A stretch of DNA of 64,000 nt from positions 32,933-96,932 of the forward strand of contig SFDP01000001.1 of the NCBI GenBank assembly GCA_004558185.1. The letters are read 5' to 3'. Made by a program: the position numbers and the translations under genes. Of the stretch, positions 44,298 through 52,453 are shown piece after piece (the stretch's first letter is position 1; the number at the start of each line of letters is the position of its first letter). The notes beneath the pieces were generated by a model, which searched no databases, was not told the origin of the DNA, and saw nothing but the letters and a program-made list of their open reading frames with translations. Source of the DNA: Lachnospiraceae bacterium (lineage in GTDB: Bacteria; Bacillota; Clostridia; Lachnospirales; Lachnospiraceae).

Positions 44298-44356
44298 ATT
44301 CTCATCATTTTGGCATCATAGTTACATCATTTTTGCATCAAAGTTGTATCATTTTG
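44291..44356 (-). repeat. Six phased 11-bp direct repeats with TGAT core (three 22-bp units)
   Basis: Three contiguous 22-bp units (44291-44312, 44313-44334, 44335-44356). Read on the minus strand each splits into two 11-mers, and all six carry TGAT at positions 6-9, usually preceded by A or T and followed by G or A. One-turn direct repeats are the usual site form for OmpR/PhoB response regulators. The first repeat overlaps the last codons of the upstream membrane protein gene. Confidence 0.7.
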
Positions 44357-45215
44357 AGATTTTTAAAAATAATTCGTTTATTCCCTCATAAAAACCGATC
44401 GTTACGACCGTTCTGGCATCTCCCATACCGGAAAATACATATTTTTTATAATAGGGCGTAGTTTCCAGTAGCGGATTGTCCGACTCATAGGCATTGGGTG
44501 CACTCATTCCCATGTAGCTGCTCCATTTCTCTACCAGCTCATCGGGATCAATTTCCTCCCAGGACAACACGGTTCTGACATAAAATTCATAGATTTTACC
44601 GCTGTCTGCATCGATATAGGCATCAATAAGGCGATTTTCCTTATTTGCATTTTTCTGACTGTTGGACAGACTCACCTTCCATACCGCCACATTATTGCGT
44701 GGCTCCAGCACATCAATAGCCGAATATAAAACTGCATCATAGGCAGCTTTTTCCACTGCTTTTACCTCCTTAGGCAGAATATCCAGCTCCTTCAGCGCTT
44801 CGATTCCTTGATTGCAGGTTTCATAGATCTGTTGGTCTGTAATTTCCCGTCCTGAAGGTCCCTTATGATTTACCACAAAGGCATAGGCGCCTTCCAGCTC
44901 CTGATAATCTACCTCTACATTTCCTGTTCGGGTTAATGAATTCTGTTCACTTTCCGGAAGAATCTGGCTGCTGAGGCATTTAGAGAGAATATATACCTTT
45001 TCGTTGGCATTGAGCCGATAGCGATAGCCCTCTTTAGCCTCCTCAACCGTTTCTACGTGAATTTTATCCAATACCTCCTTATCCCGGTATTTACCCAGGA
45101 TCTCCGGCCCCCAGACAGAGATCAGAATAGCCAGTGCTGCTACCAGCCAGGCTGCCGCACAGAGCGTTTCCGGCTTTAATTCCTTCCCTATAACCTTCCT
45201 TCGTTCATCCTTCAT
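44349..45215 (-). CDS. Membrane-anchored protein of a two-component operon, unknown family
   Basis: A 288-residue protein with one N-terminal membrane helix (about 18-40: TLCAAAWLVAALAILISVWG) and an extracellular remainder. The region WKVSLSNSQ...RLIDAYIDADSGKIYEFYVRT looks like a PepSY/YpmB-type fold, which is tentative. I chose ATG 45215 with AAGGAGGAAGGGC upstream; it overlaps the kinase stop by 11 bp. It is the last gene of the operon. By position it may modulate the kinase, as YycH-type proteins do elsewhere; that is inference. Confidence 0.8.
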   Translation of the reverse strand: MKDERRKVIGKELKPETLCAAAWLVAALAILISVWGPEILGKYRDKEVLDKIHVETVEEAKEGYRYRLNANEKVYILSKCLSSQILPESEQNSLTRTGNVEVDYQELEGAYAFVVNHKGPSGREITDQQIYETCNQGIEALKELDILPKEVKAVEKAAYDAVLYSAIDVLEPRNNVAVWKVSLSNSQKNANKENRLIDAYIDADSGKIYEFYVRTVLSWEEIDPDELVEKWSSYMGMSAPNAYESDNPLLETTPYYKKYVFSGMGDARTVVTIGFYEGINELFLKISK

Positions 45216-46623
45216 GCCCTTCCTCCTTATTCTCTCCAAGGACAAAACTGATACAGGCTCCTTCTCCCCATTCACTTTCAATCTCCAGTTTACTATGGTG
45301 TAATCTCAGGATTTCCACACACAGAGAAAGCCCCAGGCCTGCTCCGTTCTTGCTTCTGGCACGGGATTTATCCACCATATAGAAGGCTTTCGTAATTTTT
45401 CTCTGTTCCTCTTTAGGAATTCCCACCCCATAATCCTTAACCGAAAAACGATAACCTTTTTCCACAATTTCTCCGCTGATCTCAATTCTGCCTCCCGGCT
45501 CCGATGCCTTACAGGCATTATCAATCAGATTCACCAATACGGTTTTAATCAAGTTCCCCTCAGCTAATATGGTGCTGTCCTCATAATGGTAGACAAATTC
45601 CATATCTGTGTCATTCCCGTAAATATCCTTTAAATAGTCGAACATGGACTTAACCGCCGTCTGTTGAAATTCCAGACTGCTGCGTTTTGTCACCATAATA
45701 TCAAGCAGTCTGAAAGACATGGCCTCCAGTCTTTTCCCCTCGGTATAGATATAGTTTGCCGACATAAAGCTCTTTTCCTCATCCAGCTTTCTTGAGCGCA
45801 GCATATCTGCATATCCGATAATGGCGGTTAAAGGTGTTTTAAGCTCATGCGCAAAGGCTGCTACAAAATCCTCTCTGGCCTGAATTTCTTCTTCCAGCTT
45901 TTCCATATTTTCTTCCAGAGCCGCTGCCATATGATTAAAGTCCTTCGTTAACTGCCCCAGCTCATCCCGGCTCACCTGCTTTGCCCGATAAGCATAGTCT
46001 CCTGCTGCCATCTGCTTGGTGGCGGCAGTCAAAATACGGATGGGTTTAGTCAGCAGAGAGGCAATAATGTGCATGATCATAGTACCGATGACCAGCATAA
46101 TCATGGTTACCCGCCGATAAACCGAGAATCCCAGCGCCCGTTCTCTGAACACCTCTGAAATATCCTGCATGGTTTCCAGAAACAGCATTCGATCCAGTGC
46201 ATTCACTGTCACTCCCGTATGGACATAATAGCGCTCGTTACTTTTGATGATTCGGTAGGCTTTACTGTTTTCATCGGTCTGTTCCAGCAGCCCCGTGTCT
46301 GTCGCAAAGCCGTCACTGGCATAGAGCACCGTCTTCTGTTCATCGGAAATCCGAATCAGCCGGCTGGTTCCCTGGCCGCCCGTTTCCAGATTGGAGGCAA
46401 TCTCCTCAACCGTGCTGTTGGGTAAAACATTATATTTCATCGGAACATTCAATGCTGCAGTTTCAAAGGCAAAGCTCAAAATACTGCTTTCATCCATGGC
46501 CTGCCCCACTTCCCGATTCAGGGAGGTTTCAAAAACATAATTGACTAAGTAGAATCCACTGAATCCCAGTGCCGCTGCCATCACCACAATGGTACAGAGC
46601 AATAATTTTAACGAAAATTTCAT
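45205..46623 (-). CDS. Sensor histidine kinase
   Basis: A 472-residue membrane kinase. Membrane helix 1 is at 8-30, an extracellular domain runs to about 165, helix 2 is near 170-190, HAMP follows, then HisKA with His259 in FAHELKTPLTAIIGYADML and the ATPase domain with NLIDNACKA, DYGVGIPKEE and GAGLGLSLC. I chose ATG 46623 (AAGGGG six bases upstream) over 46638. It pairs with the response regulator 40 bp upstream. Confidence 0.93.
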   Translation of the reverse strand: MKFSLKLLLCTIVVMAAALGFSGFYLVNYVFETSLNREVGQAMDESSILSFAFETAALNVPMKYNVLPNSTVEEIASNLETGGQGTSRLIRISDEQKTVLYASDGFATDTGLLEQTDENSKAYRIIKSNERYYVHTGVTVNALDRMLFLETMQDISEVFRERALGFSVYRRVTMIMLVIGTMIMHIIASLLTKPIRILTAATKQMAAGDYAYRAKQVSRDELGQLTKDFNHMAAALEENMEKLEEEIQAREDFVAAFAHELKTPLTAIIGYADMLRSRKLDEEKSFMSANYIYTEGKRLEAMSFRLLDIMVTKRSSLEFQQTAVKSMFDYLKDIYGNDTDMEFVYHYEDSTILAEGNLIKTVLVNLIDNACKASEPGGRIEISGEIVEKGYRFSVKDYGVGIPKEEQRKITKAFYMVDKSRARSKNGAGLGLSLCVEILRLHHSKLEIESEWGEGACISFVLGENKEEGHEG

Positions 46624-46663
46624 ATACACCCCTTGCATATTGCAGACCGGCTTGCAATACTGC

Positions 46664-47317
46664 CTAAATCTCCAAACGGTAGCCTACCTTATATACTGCC
46701 ACCAGACTGTCCTCCCAGCCCAGCTTTCTTCTCAACCGCTGCACGTGCAGATCCAGTGTGCGGCTGTCTCCAAAATACTCACCTTCCCAGACCTTTTCGT
46801 ACAGAGTTTCCCTAAAAAGGGCTATATTTTTGTTTTTCATAAAAAGAACCAGCAGGCCAAATTCCTTATTGGTCAGCTCCACCGGGCTTCCGGCCTTCGT
46901 CACCCTGTGAGCCTCTACATCCACCACCACATCACCCGCAGTCAGCCTTTGGTCTGCCTTATGATAGCGGCGAAGCACAGCTTCCACCCTGGCCACCAGC
47001 TCCAATACCTCAAAGGGCTTCACCAGATAATCATCGGCTCCCAGCCTCAACCCCTTTACCCGCTCCTTCACCTCATGCTTTGCGGTAATAAAAATAACCG
47101 GAATTCCCAATGGCCGTATGTACTCCATAATATCATATCCGTCAACTCCCGGAAGCATAATATCCAGAAGAATCAAGTCAAATTTTTCTCCTTCAATCAA
47201 ATCAATAGCCTCCAGGCCATTCTGCACAGCCTTACAATGATAGCCGGCAGAGGACAGATTCAAATCGATCAAATCACAAATTGGTTTTTCGTCGTCTACA
47301 ATCAATATATCCATCAT
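46664..47317 (-). CDS. Response regulator, OmpR/PhoB family
   Basis: A 217-residue regulator. The receiver has DDE, phospho-Asp in DLILLDIMLPGVDGYDI and KPFEVLE; the winged helix has LTNKEFGLLVLFMKNKNIALFRETLYEKVWEGEY and TLDLHVQRLRRKLG. I chose ATG 47317, which overlaps the stop of the preceding gene (ATGA) and has AAGGGAAG upstream. It is the likely ligand of the phased TGAT repeats 2.3 kb downstream, beside the wall-enzyme gene. Confidence 0.94.
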   Translation of the reverse strand: MMDILIVDDEKPICDLIDLNLSSAGYHCKAVQNGLEAIDLIEGEKFDLILLDIMLPGVDGYDIMEYIRPLGIPVIFITAKHEVKERVKGLRLGADDYLVKPFEVLELVARVEAVLRRYHKADQRLTAGDVVVDVEAHRVTKAGSPVELTNKEFGLLVLFMKNKNIALFRETLYEKVWEGEYFGDSRTLDLHVQRLRRKLGWEDSLVAVYKVGYRLEI

Positions 47318-48525
47318 TCTTCCCTTTTCCACCCCCAATAAGCGCGTCCCTGCCGTACCAGGTTTTCCATGGTTTCATCTTCACTGCATTGGTAGCTTTC
47401 CTTAATTTCCTTATCAAGAATAAAGCCTGACGTTCGCTGATAGTAGATAGAATAATCCGTTTCTACAATCAACTGATGGTCGCTTCCTTCATAGCTGTAG
47501 CGTGCCAGCACTGCTATATCCTTCAGTCCATCGCCGTCAATATCCCAGCAGCTTATTCCCTTAAGCGCATACAGATTGTCATAGTCTCCCATGGGCTGAA
47601 GGCTGGAAACGATATAGCCCTCCTCATTGACCAGATAAACCATAAATATTTCGTAATCCGCAATCCGACAGGTTCCGGGAATTACCTGCAGTCTCCCCAG
47701 CTTTTCAAAGTTTCGGGGATAAGACTGCTCAGTGATAATCTCAAGTCCGTTATTCAAAAGCTCTTCTAAGGTGGCGGCGGTATACATGAACTCAGTGGAT
47801 ACCCCATCTCTGACGAAGGCCGCAATCAAATCCGCACTTTTATTCATACTAAACCGGTTCAGCTTATCTGTAATCCGATAATCCCGGTAGAAGCCATCTC
47901 CTTCCTTATTCTGAAACAGGACATCCCCCACCTTATAGGAATCGCCTGCATACTCTCCTTCCCGGTCGGTAAAAGAGGTGATCAGAACGATATCCATACC
48001 GCCATCTCCATCCAAATCCCGAAAGGATATGGCCAAAATCGCATTCGTGAACTGCTTAAGCTCACCCCGGTTACGATTGTTGGTTTCTAATTCTTCAGTT
48101 TTATATACAATCTCTCCTTCTGGCAATGCAAAAAACAGCGCCAGACGGTTATATTCCTTATGAAAAGCCGGAATCACCCTCACCTCTCCATAGGCTCCCA
48201 TTTCCAGAGGGAAAATATGCTCCTCTATGGCGGTAAAACCACCTTCTGCAAGCTCAGTCTCCTGCTCAACTCCTTCAAAGCCCTGCCTGTATTCCTCATA
48301 CAGCTTTGCCGTATCCTCCCCGCTTTGCTCCTGCTTTCCCTCTTCCTGGCCTAAGCGTTCAGGCTGCTCCTCCCGGGTCTGCTCTCCGGTCTCCTGTCCT
48401 GTATATTGATCAGTATCTTCTGCACCGATCATCCATCCTGCAAGAGCCAGTCCCAAAAGGCAGCCTACCGTCACCACTATGAACTTAATCCCCGATCTCC
48501 ATCCGTTTCTCACTTGCAGCACCAT
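47314..48525 (-). CDS. Exported DxDGDG-repeat (VCBS/FG-GAP-like) protein heading a two-component operon
   Basis: A 403-residue protein with an N-terminal membrane segment (about 13-33) and a Glu/Gln-rich linker (about 36-75), so it is probably anchored outside. Two calcium-loop-like motifs stand out, DLDGDGGMD (170-178) and DIDGDGLKD (328-336), each followed by a hydrophobic strand, as in FG-GAP/VCBS beta-propeller repeats. The last codons overlap the response regulator start. I know no named family. Calcium binding and a sensory role are inferred. Confidence 0.8.
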   Translation of the reverse strand: MVLQVRNGWRSGIKFIVVTVGCLLGLALAGWMIGAEDTDQYTGQETGEQTREEQPERLGQEEGKQEQSGEDTAKLYEEYRQGFEGVEQETELAEGGFTAIEEHIFPLEMGAYGEVRVIPAFHKEYNRLALFFALPEGEIVYKTEELETNNRNRGELKQFTNAILAISFRDLDGDGGMDIVLITSFTDREGEYAGDSYKVGDVLFQNKEGDGFYRDYRITDKLNRFSMNKSADLIAAFVRDGVSTEFMYTAATLEELLNNGLEIITEQSYPRNFEKLGRLQVIPGTCRIADYEIFMVYLVNEEGYIVSSLQPMGDYDNLYALKGISCWDIDGDGLKDIAVLARYSYEGSDHQLIVETDYSIYYQRTSGFILDKEIKESYQCSEDETMENLVRQGRAYWGWKREE

Positions 48526-48563
48526 CTTCTCTTCTTCGGTAAAATTTCCTTATGTATGGCTTG

Positions 48564-48592
48564 ACTATAGCAAATTCATATCAAGATTTCAA
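48564..48592 (-). promoter_or_regulatory. Promoter of the second two-component operon
   Basis: On the minus strand TTGAAA (48587-48592), a 17-bp spacer and TATAGT (48564-48569). CTTGA and TCAAG flank the -10 region as a small inverted repeat. No TGAT 11-bp repeats are seen here. Confidence 0.6.
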
Positions 48593-48630
48593 TATAATGG
48601 AAAAAAGTCCTCCTCTTTTGCCCCTCTGGA

Positions 48631-48660
48631 AAAAAGAAAAGCGGCCTGAAGCCAGACCGC
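48631..48660 (-). terminator. Terminator of the arginine/solute-binding protein run
   Basis: GCGGTCTG and CAGGCCGC pair around a 4-base loop (48641-48660), followed on the minus strand by TTTTCTTTTT. Confidence 0.8.
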
Positions 48661-48698
48661 CTAACCTATCGTATTTAATGAAAAACATGGAGTTTGAT

Positions 48699-50207
48699 CT
48701 ATTCCTCGGCACCGGTCTCCTGAGTGTCATCATAATACTCCTCATATCCCCGGGATTCCTCCGGTACGTCAATATAGGTTTCCTCATACGGCTCTCCCGT
48801 CACCTGACTCATCAGCCGTTCCGATAAATGCATTAATTCGTCCGTCACCTTAGCCCCATTCCAGATTCGGTCAAAGACGATTTCCATTTCCACCCAGAAA
48901 TTACTGGTGGCCATCATCTTGGGAATAGGAACGGAATCCTCATACTCCAGCATAAAGGAGGAAATGTTACTGTTCTCATGTATCACGTTCTTATTGGCTG
49001 TTACCTTTCCCGACATGGTATACAGTTCATCCGCATGATCCCTGATCAGAAAGGCTGCAAAATCATTGGCCTCCTGCCTTAGTCTGCTATAGCCATTAAT
49101 GTAAATGGTACTGGTTACGGAAATATTTTTCGTTATCAGCTCCTCATTCAGATTCGGAATTGGGGCAATGCCGTAATCATAGCTGAATTCTCCGGCAGTC
49201 TTTGCCTCCTCCAGCCTTTCTACCACGTCTGTAGTTGCCGTGGTCATCACCACCTTGCCTTCCATAAAGTCCTGTATTACCGTCTCGTAAGCCACTTCAT
49301 CTGCCTCTATGGCAAAGTACTGACCTAAATCCTGATAGGCCTGAAGAGCCATAATCGTATTCATGTTATAAATACTGATGGCATCTGTATTGTCTCCGCA
49401 GATACCTCCCAGATTGATATAATTTCCCACAAAAAAATAATTGAAAAAAATATCTGCCACATCCCATTTGAATACTGCCTCCACATTATCCGGCGCCTCG
49501 TAGCTATCCGCAAACTCCAGCAGTTCATCAAAGGTAGCAGGGATCATGGAGGGAATTCGTTCTCTGGCTCTCTCCACAAGCTCTTCTTCGGAAACAACGC
49601 TCTCTGCTGCTTCGGCAGTGGCTGTCGATCCAGCCTCTGTTTCCTCCGGGGAAGCCTCCTGTACAGCCGCATCGGCTGCTGCCTTAGCCTCCTTCAGTAT
49701 CCCTTCCTTTGCCAGCTCTTCAAAATAGGTCTTGTTGTACAAAAGTGCACTGGTTTCATAATAAAAGGGATAGCCCAGCAGCTTCTGCTGATAGGTCACT
49801 GCATGGATCGCACTTTCGGGGAAGGTGTTCAGGCTGACCACCTGATCCGGGTTAGTGATCTCCGTGGCAAGCCCTGCAAGATAGGCCTTCTCCATACTGT
49901 CATTGCTGGCAATAAACAGATCCGGTGTGGCCTCTTCTGTTAAGGAAGCCTCATTGATCTTTTCCAAAAACTCCAGACCGGTCTGTAAAACGGGAATGAC
50001 ACGGATACCATATTCCTCATTGTACTTTACGGCCATACTGCTCAAATAATCCGTCATGGCTTCATCTGCATACCAAAGATGGAGTGTCTTAGTCTGGTCA
50101 AAAATCTCCTGCTTCTCTTGCTCCTTTACCTGATTTGCTGTGTAAAAAACGCCTGCCAGCAGAACCAGGATCAGCAGCACCGATATCATTCTTTTTCCTA
50201 AACTCAT
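48699..50207 (-). CDS. Extracellular solute-binding protein (family 1, maltose/sugar type)
   Basis: A 502-residue exported protein with an N-terminal membrane segment (about 6-26) but no lipobox Cys, so it is either secreted or left anchored. Family 1 features: KTLHLWYADEAMTDYL, TPDLFIASNDSMEKAYLAGLATEI, LLGYPFYYETSALLYNKTYFEELAKEG and GKVVMTTATTDVVERL. An Ala/Glu-rich insert (about 170-200) interrupts the fold. No permease or ATPase lies nearby, so it is an orphan or acts as a ligand sensor. It follows argD by 35 bp in the same direction. Confidence 0.85.
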   Translation of the reverse strand: MSLGKRMISVLLILVLLAGVFYTANQVKEQEKQEIFDQTKTLHLWYADEAMTDYLSSMAVKYNEEYGIRVIPVLQTGLEFLEKINEASLTEEATPDLFIASNDSMEKAYLAGLATEITNPDQVVSLNTFPESAIHAVTYQQKLLGYPFYYETSALLYNKTYFEELAKEGILKEAKAAADAAVQEASPEETEAGSTATAEAAESVVSEEELVERARERIPSMIPATFDELLEFADSYEAPDNVEAVFKWDVADIFFNYFFVGNYINLGGICGDNTDAISIYNMNTIMALQAYQDLGQYFAIEADEVAYETVIQDFMEGKVVMTTATTDVVERLEEAKTAGEFSYDYGIAPIPNLNEELITKNISVTSTIYINGYSRLRQEANDFAAFLIRDHADELYTMSGKVTANKNVIHENSNISSFMLEYEDSVPIPKMMATSNFWVEMEIVFDRIWNGAKVTDELMHLSERLMSQVTGEPYEETYIDVPEESRGYEEYYDDTQETGAEE

Positions 50208-50242
50208 TCACTTATCACTTTCTTTTCTTCCCGCATCGTATA

Positions 50243-51433
50243 TCAGGCAAGGCATTCCTCCAAAATAACAAGCATCTCATCTATATGTTCTTCGGTAATA
50301 ACCAGCGGCGGCAGAAAACGAAGCACCCGTTCTCCCGCATTAATGAGGATCAGCCCCCGCTCCAGCGCCTTTTGAATAATCGGGCCTACAGGTCGGTCAA
50401 ATACCAGTCCCTGCATCAATCCCATTCCCCGCCTTGTTTCGATACAGTCATATTTTTCTGCCAGTCGGTCTAAGCCCTCTTCCAGATAGGCTCCGACCGA
50501 AGCTACATATTTTATTATATGATTCTTCTCAAATAAATCAAGCACTTTCTTTATGGCAGCTCCTGCCAATGGATTTCCCCCATAGGTAGTGCCATGATCT
50601 CCTGCCGTCAGGGAGGCCGCTGCTACCCTCTCTGTCAGCAAAAAGGCTCCCACCGGTACTCCACAGCCCAGAGCCTTTGCCGTGGTCATGATATCCGGCC
50701 GTATGCCGTAGTGCTGCCAGGCGAACATGGCTCCTGTACGGCCCATTCCACACTGAATCTCATCCAAAATGAGCAGAATATCCCTGGCTTCACAAAGCTC
50801 TTTGATCTGGCGCAAAAATTCCTGGCTTGCAGGATAAATACCGCCCTCCCCCTGGACAGTCTCCAGAATGATGGCACAGGTTCTGTCATTGACCTGCTCC
50901 AGCACACTGCCAAAATCGTTCATTTTGGCAAAGCGGATATTCCCAATCATGGGCTGAAAGGCTTCCCGATACTTAGCATTCCCGGTTATGGATAAGGCAC
51001 CCATGGTTCTTCCGTGAAAGGAGTGCTCCATGGCGATTATCTCATGATCTGTCCTGTTATCCTTTAAAAAAGCATATTTTCTGGCGGTCTTAATGGCTCC
51101 TTCCACTGCCTCCGCACCGCTGTTGGTAAAAAATACCCTGTCCATGCCGGAAGCCTTCTTCAGTGCCTTGGCCGCTTCAATGGCCGGGACATTATAGTAG
51201 TAGTTGGAAGTATGGATCACCCTGTCGATCTGCTCCTTAAGAGCTTCGTTATATTCCTCATTTTTATATCCCAGGGCAAAAACACCTATCCCGGAGCAAA
51301 AATCCAGGTATTTTTTTCCCTCCAGATCGTATAAGTAAACCCCTTCTCCTTTTTCCAATACGATTTGATAGCGATTATAGGTATGAAGCAGGACACTTTC
51401 CGCTTCTTCGATGTATTTATCCGTTTTTTTCAT
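50243..51433 (-). CDS. argD: Acetylornithine aminotransferase
   Basis: A 396-residue PLP enzyme (class III) that makes N-acetylornithine. It has VYLYDLEGKKYLDFCSGIGVFALGY, the GAEAVEGAIKTARKYA phosphate-binding region, LILDEIQCGMGRTG and the PLP Lys in TTAKALGCGVPVGAF. I chose ATG 51433 with AGAGGAAAA upstream. Its leader resembles that of argG. Related transaminases exist, but the arg cluster supports ArgD. Confidence 0.93.
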   Translation of the reverse strand: MKKTDKYIEEAESVLLHTYNRYQIVLEKGEGVYLYDLEGKKYLDFCSGIGVFALGYKNEEYNEALKEQIDRVIHTSNYYYNVPAIEAAKALKKASGMDRVFFTNSGAEAVEGAIKTARKYAFLKDNRTDHEIIAMEHSFHGRTMGALSITGNAKYREAFQPMIGNIRFAKMNDFGSVLEQVNDRTCAIILETVQGEGGIYPASQEFLRQIKELCEARDILLILDEIQCGMGRTGAMFAWQHYGIRPDIMTTAKALGCGVPVGAFLLTERVAAASLTAGDHGTTYGGNPLAGAAIKKVLDLFEKNHIIKYVASVGAYLEEGLDRLAEKYDCIETRRGMGLMQGLVFDRPVGPIIQKALERGLILINAGERVLRFLPPLVITEEHIDEMLVILEECLA

Positions 51434-51530
51434 TTTTCCTCTCATTCTGCTGCTTCAGCAACATTTTAATCACAGGGACTTTGTGCATCAGCCAGATCCC
51501 GGGTCGAAAGAATCCAGTTCTTTCAACCCT
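51434..51530 (-). promoter_or_regulatory. argD leader element homologous to the argG leader
   Basis: The 71 nt before argD (51434-51504) align with 72 nt before argG: ACCCGGGATC, then GCTGATGC, CAAA-TCCCT, GATTAAAATG, a GTTGC-TGAA-GCAGC hairpin (51449-51462) and AGAATGAGAGG. Upstream, GGGTTGAAAGAA and TTCTTTCGACCC (51501-51529) form a 12-bp stem. It lies between argB and argD and may set argD expression separately. Confidence 0.65.
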
Positions 51531-51539
51531 TCCTCCCTA

Positions 51540-52418
51540 TTACTCCTCATCCCGAATAATGGCTGTACCAATTCCCTCATTGGTAAAAATCTCCAAAAGC
51601 AGGCAGTGTGGGATTCTTCCATCCAGAATATGTACCCGATTCACCCCTTCCCGGATGGCTGTGGTACAGTTGTTCAGCTTTGGCAGCATACCGCCCCCTA
51701 TCAGGCCTTCGGTAATCAGCTCTTCTGCCCCGGAAGCCGTAATTCTGGAAATAAAGGAGGATTTGTCATTTATATCCCTGTAAAGCCCTTCTATGTCCGT
51801 CAAAAAGACCAGCTTATCCGCTCCTACCGCCTTGGCTATGGCACAGGCTGCATCGTCCGCATTAATATTGTAGGTAGCAAAATCATCTCCCAGTCCGACA
51901 GGCGCCACAATGGGCAGATAATCCTTCTCCAGTAAATCAAACAGCAGCTTTGGCGTCACCCGCCTTACCTCCCCTACAAAGCCTATATCTTCTCCGTCGG
52001 CATACTTCTTATTCACGCGCAAAAGCCCTCCGTCTTTGCCGCTTATCCCGATCGCCTTAACTCCCAGCTCTTCTACCATAGTGACCAGTCGTTTGTTCAC
52101 TTTACCCAGAACCATTTCCGCAATCTCCATGGTTTCCTCATCGGTGACCCTGAGCCCTTTGACGAACGCAGCCTCCTTACCGGTCTTTTCCACCCACCGG
52201 CTGATTTCCTTGCCGCCTCCATGCACGATAATCGGTTTAAACCCTACCAGCTTAAGGAGGGTAACGTCTTTTATCACATTTTTTTGCAGTTCTTCATTGC
52301 TCATGGCTGAACCACCATATTTCACCACAATAATCTTACGGTTGAACTTCTGAATATAAGGCAGAGCCTCGATTAATACCTCTGCTTTTTTTAGAACCTC
52401 CTGCATGATCAATTCCAT
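51540..52418 (-). CDS. argB: Acetylglutamate kinase
   Basis: A 292-residue amino-acid kinase for the second step of arginine synthesis. It has KIIVVKYGGSAM, IVHGGGKEISRW, GLRVTDEETMEIAEMVL and NINADDAACAIAKAVGADKLVFLTD. The N-terminal helix (MQEVLKKAEVLIEALPYIQKFN) is the extension seen in arginine-inhibited enzymes, so feedback control is likely. I chose ATG 52418 (GGAAGG eight bases upstream); the frame to 52454 overlaps argJ's end. Confidence 0.95.
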   Translation of the reverse strand: MELIMQEVLKKAEVLIEALPYIQKFNRKIIVVKYGGSAMSNEELQKNVIKDVTLLKLVGFKPIIVHGGGKEISRWVEKTGKEAAFVKGLRVTDEETMEIAEMVLGKVNKRLVTMVEELGVKAIGISGKDGGLLRVNKKYADGEDIGFVGEVRRVTPKLLFDLLEKDYLPIVAPVGLGDDFATYNINADDAACAIAKAVGADKLVFLTDIEGLYRDINDKSSFISRITASGAEELITEGLIGGGMLPKLNNCTTAIREGVNRVHILDGRIPHCLLLEIFTNEGIGTAIIRDEE

Positions 52419-52453
52419 CACACTTACCTTCCTTCCCTCATTTACCGTTTTCA

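Noticed and set aside
44291..44356. CRISPR array
   Set aside because: The repeats are contiguous, 22 bp, without spacers, and no cas genes are present.
46589..47341. 250-codon plus-strand frame
   Set aside because: Antisense to the OmpR-type response regulator; composition rich in Q, H and I as expected for a shadow frame.
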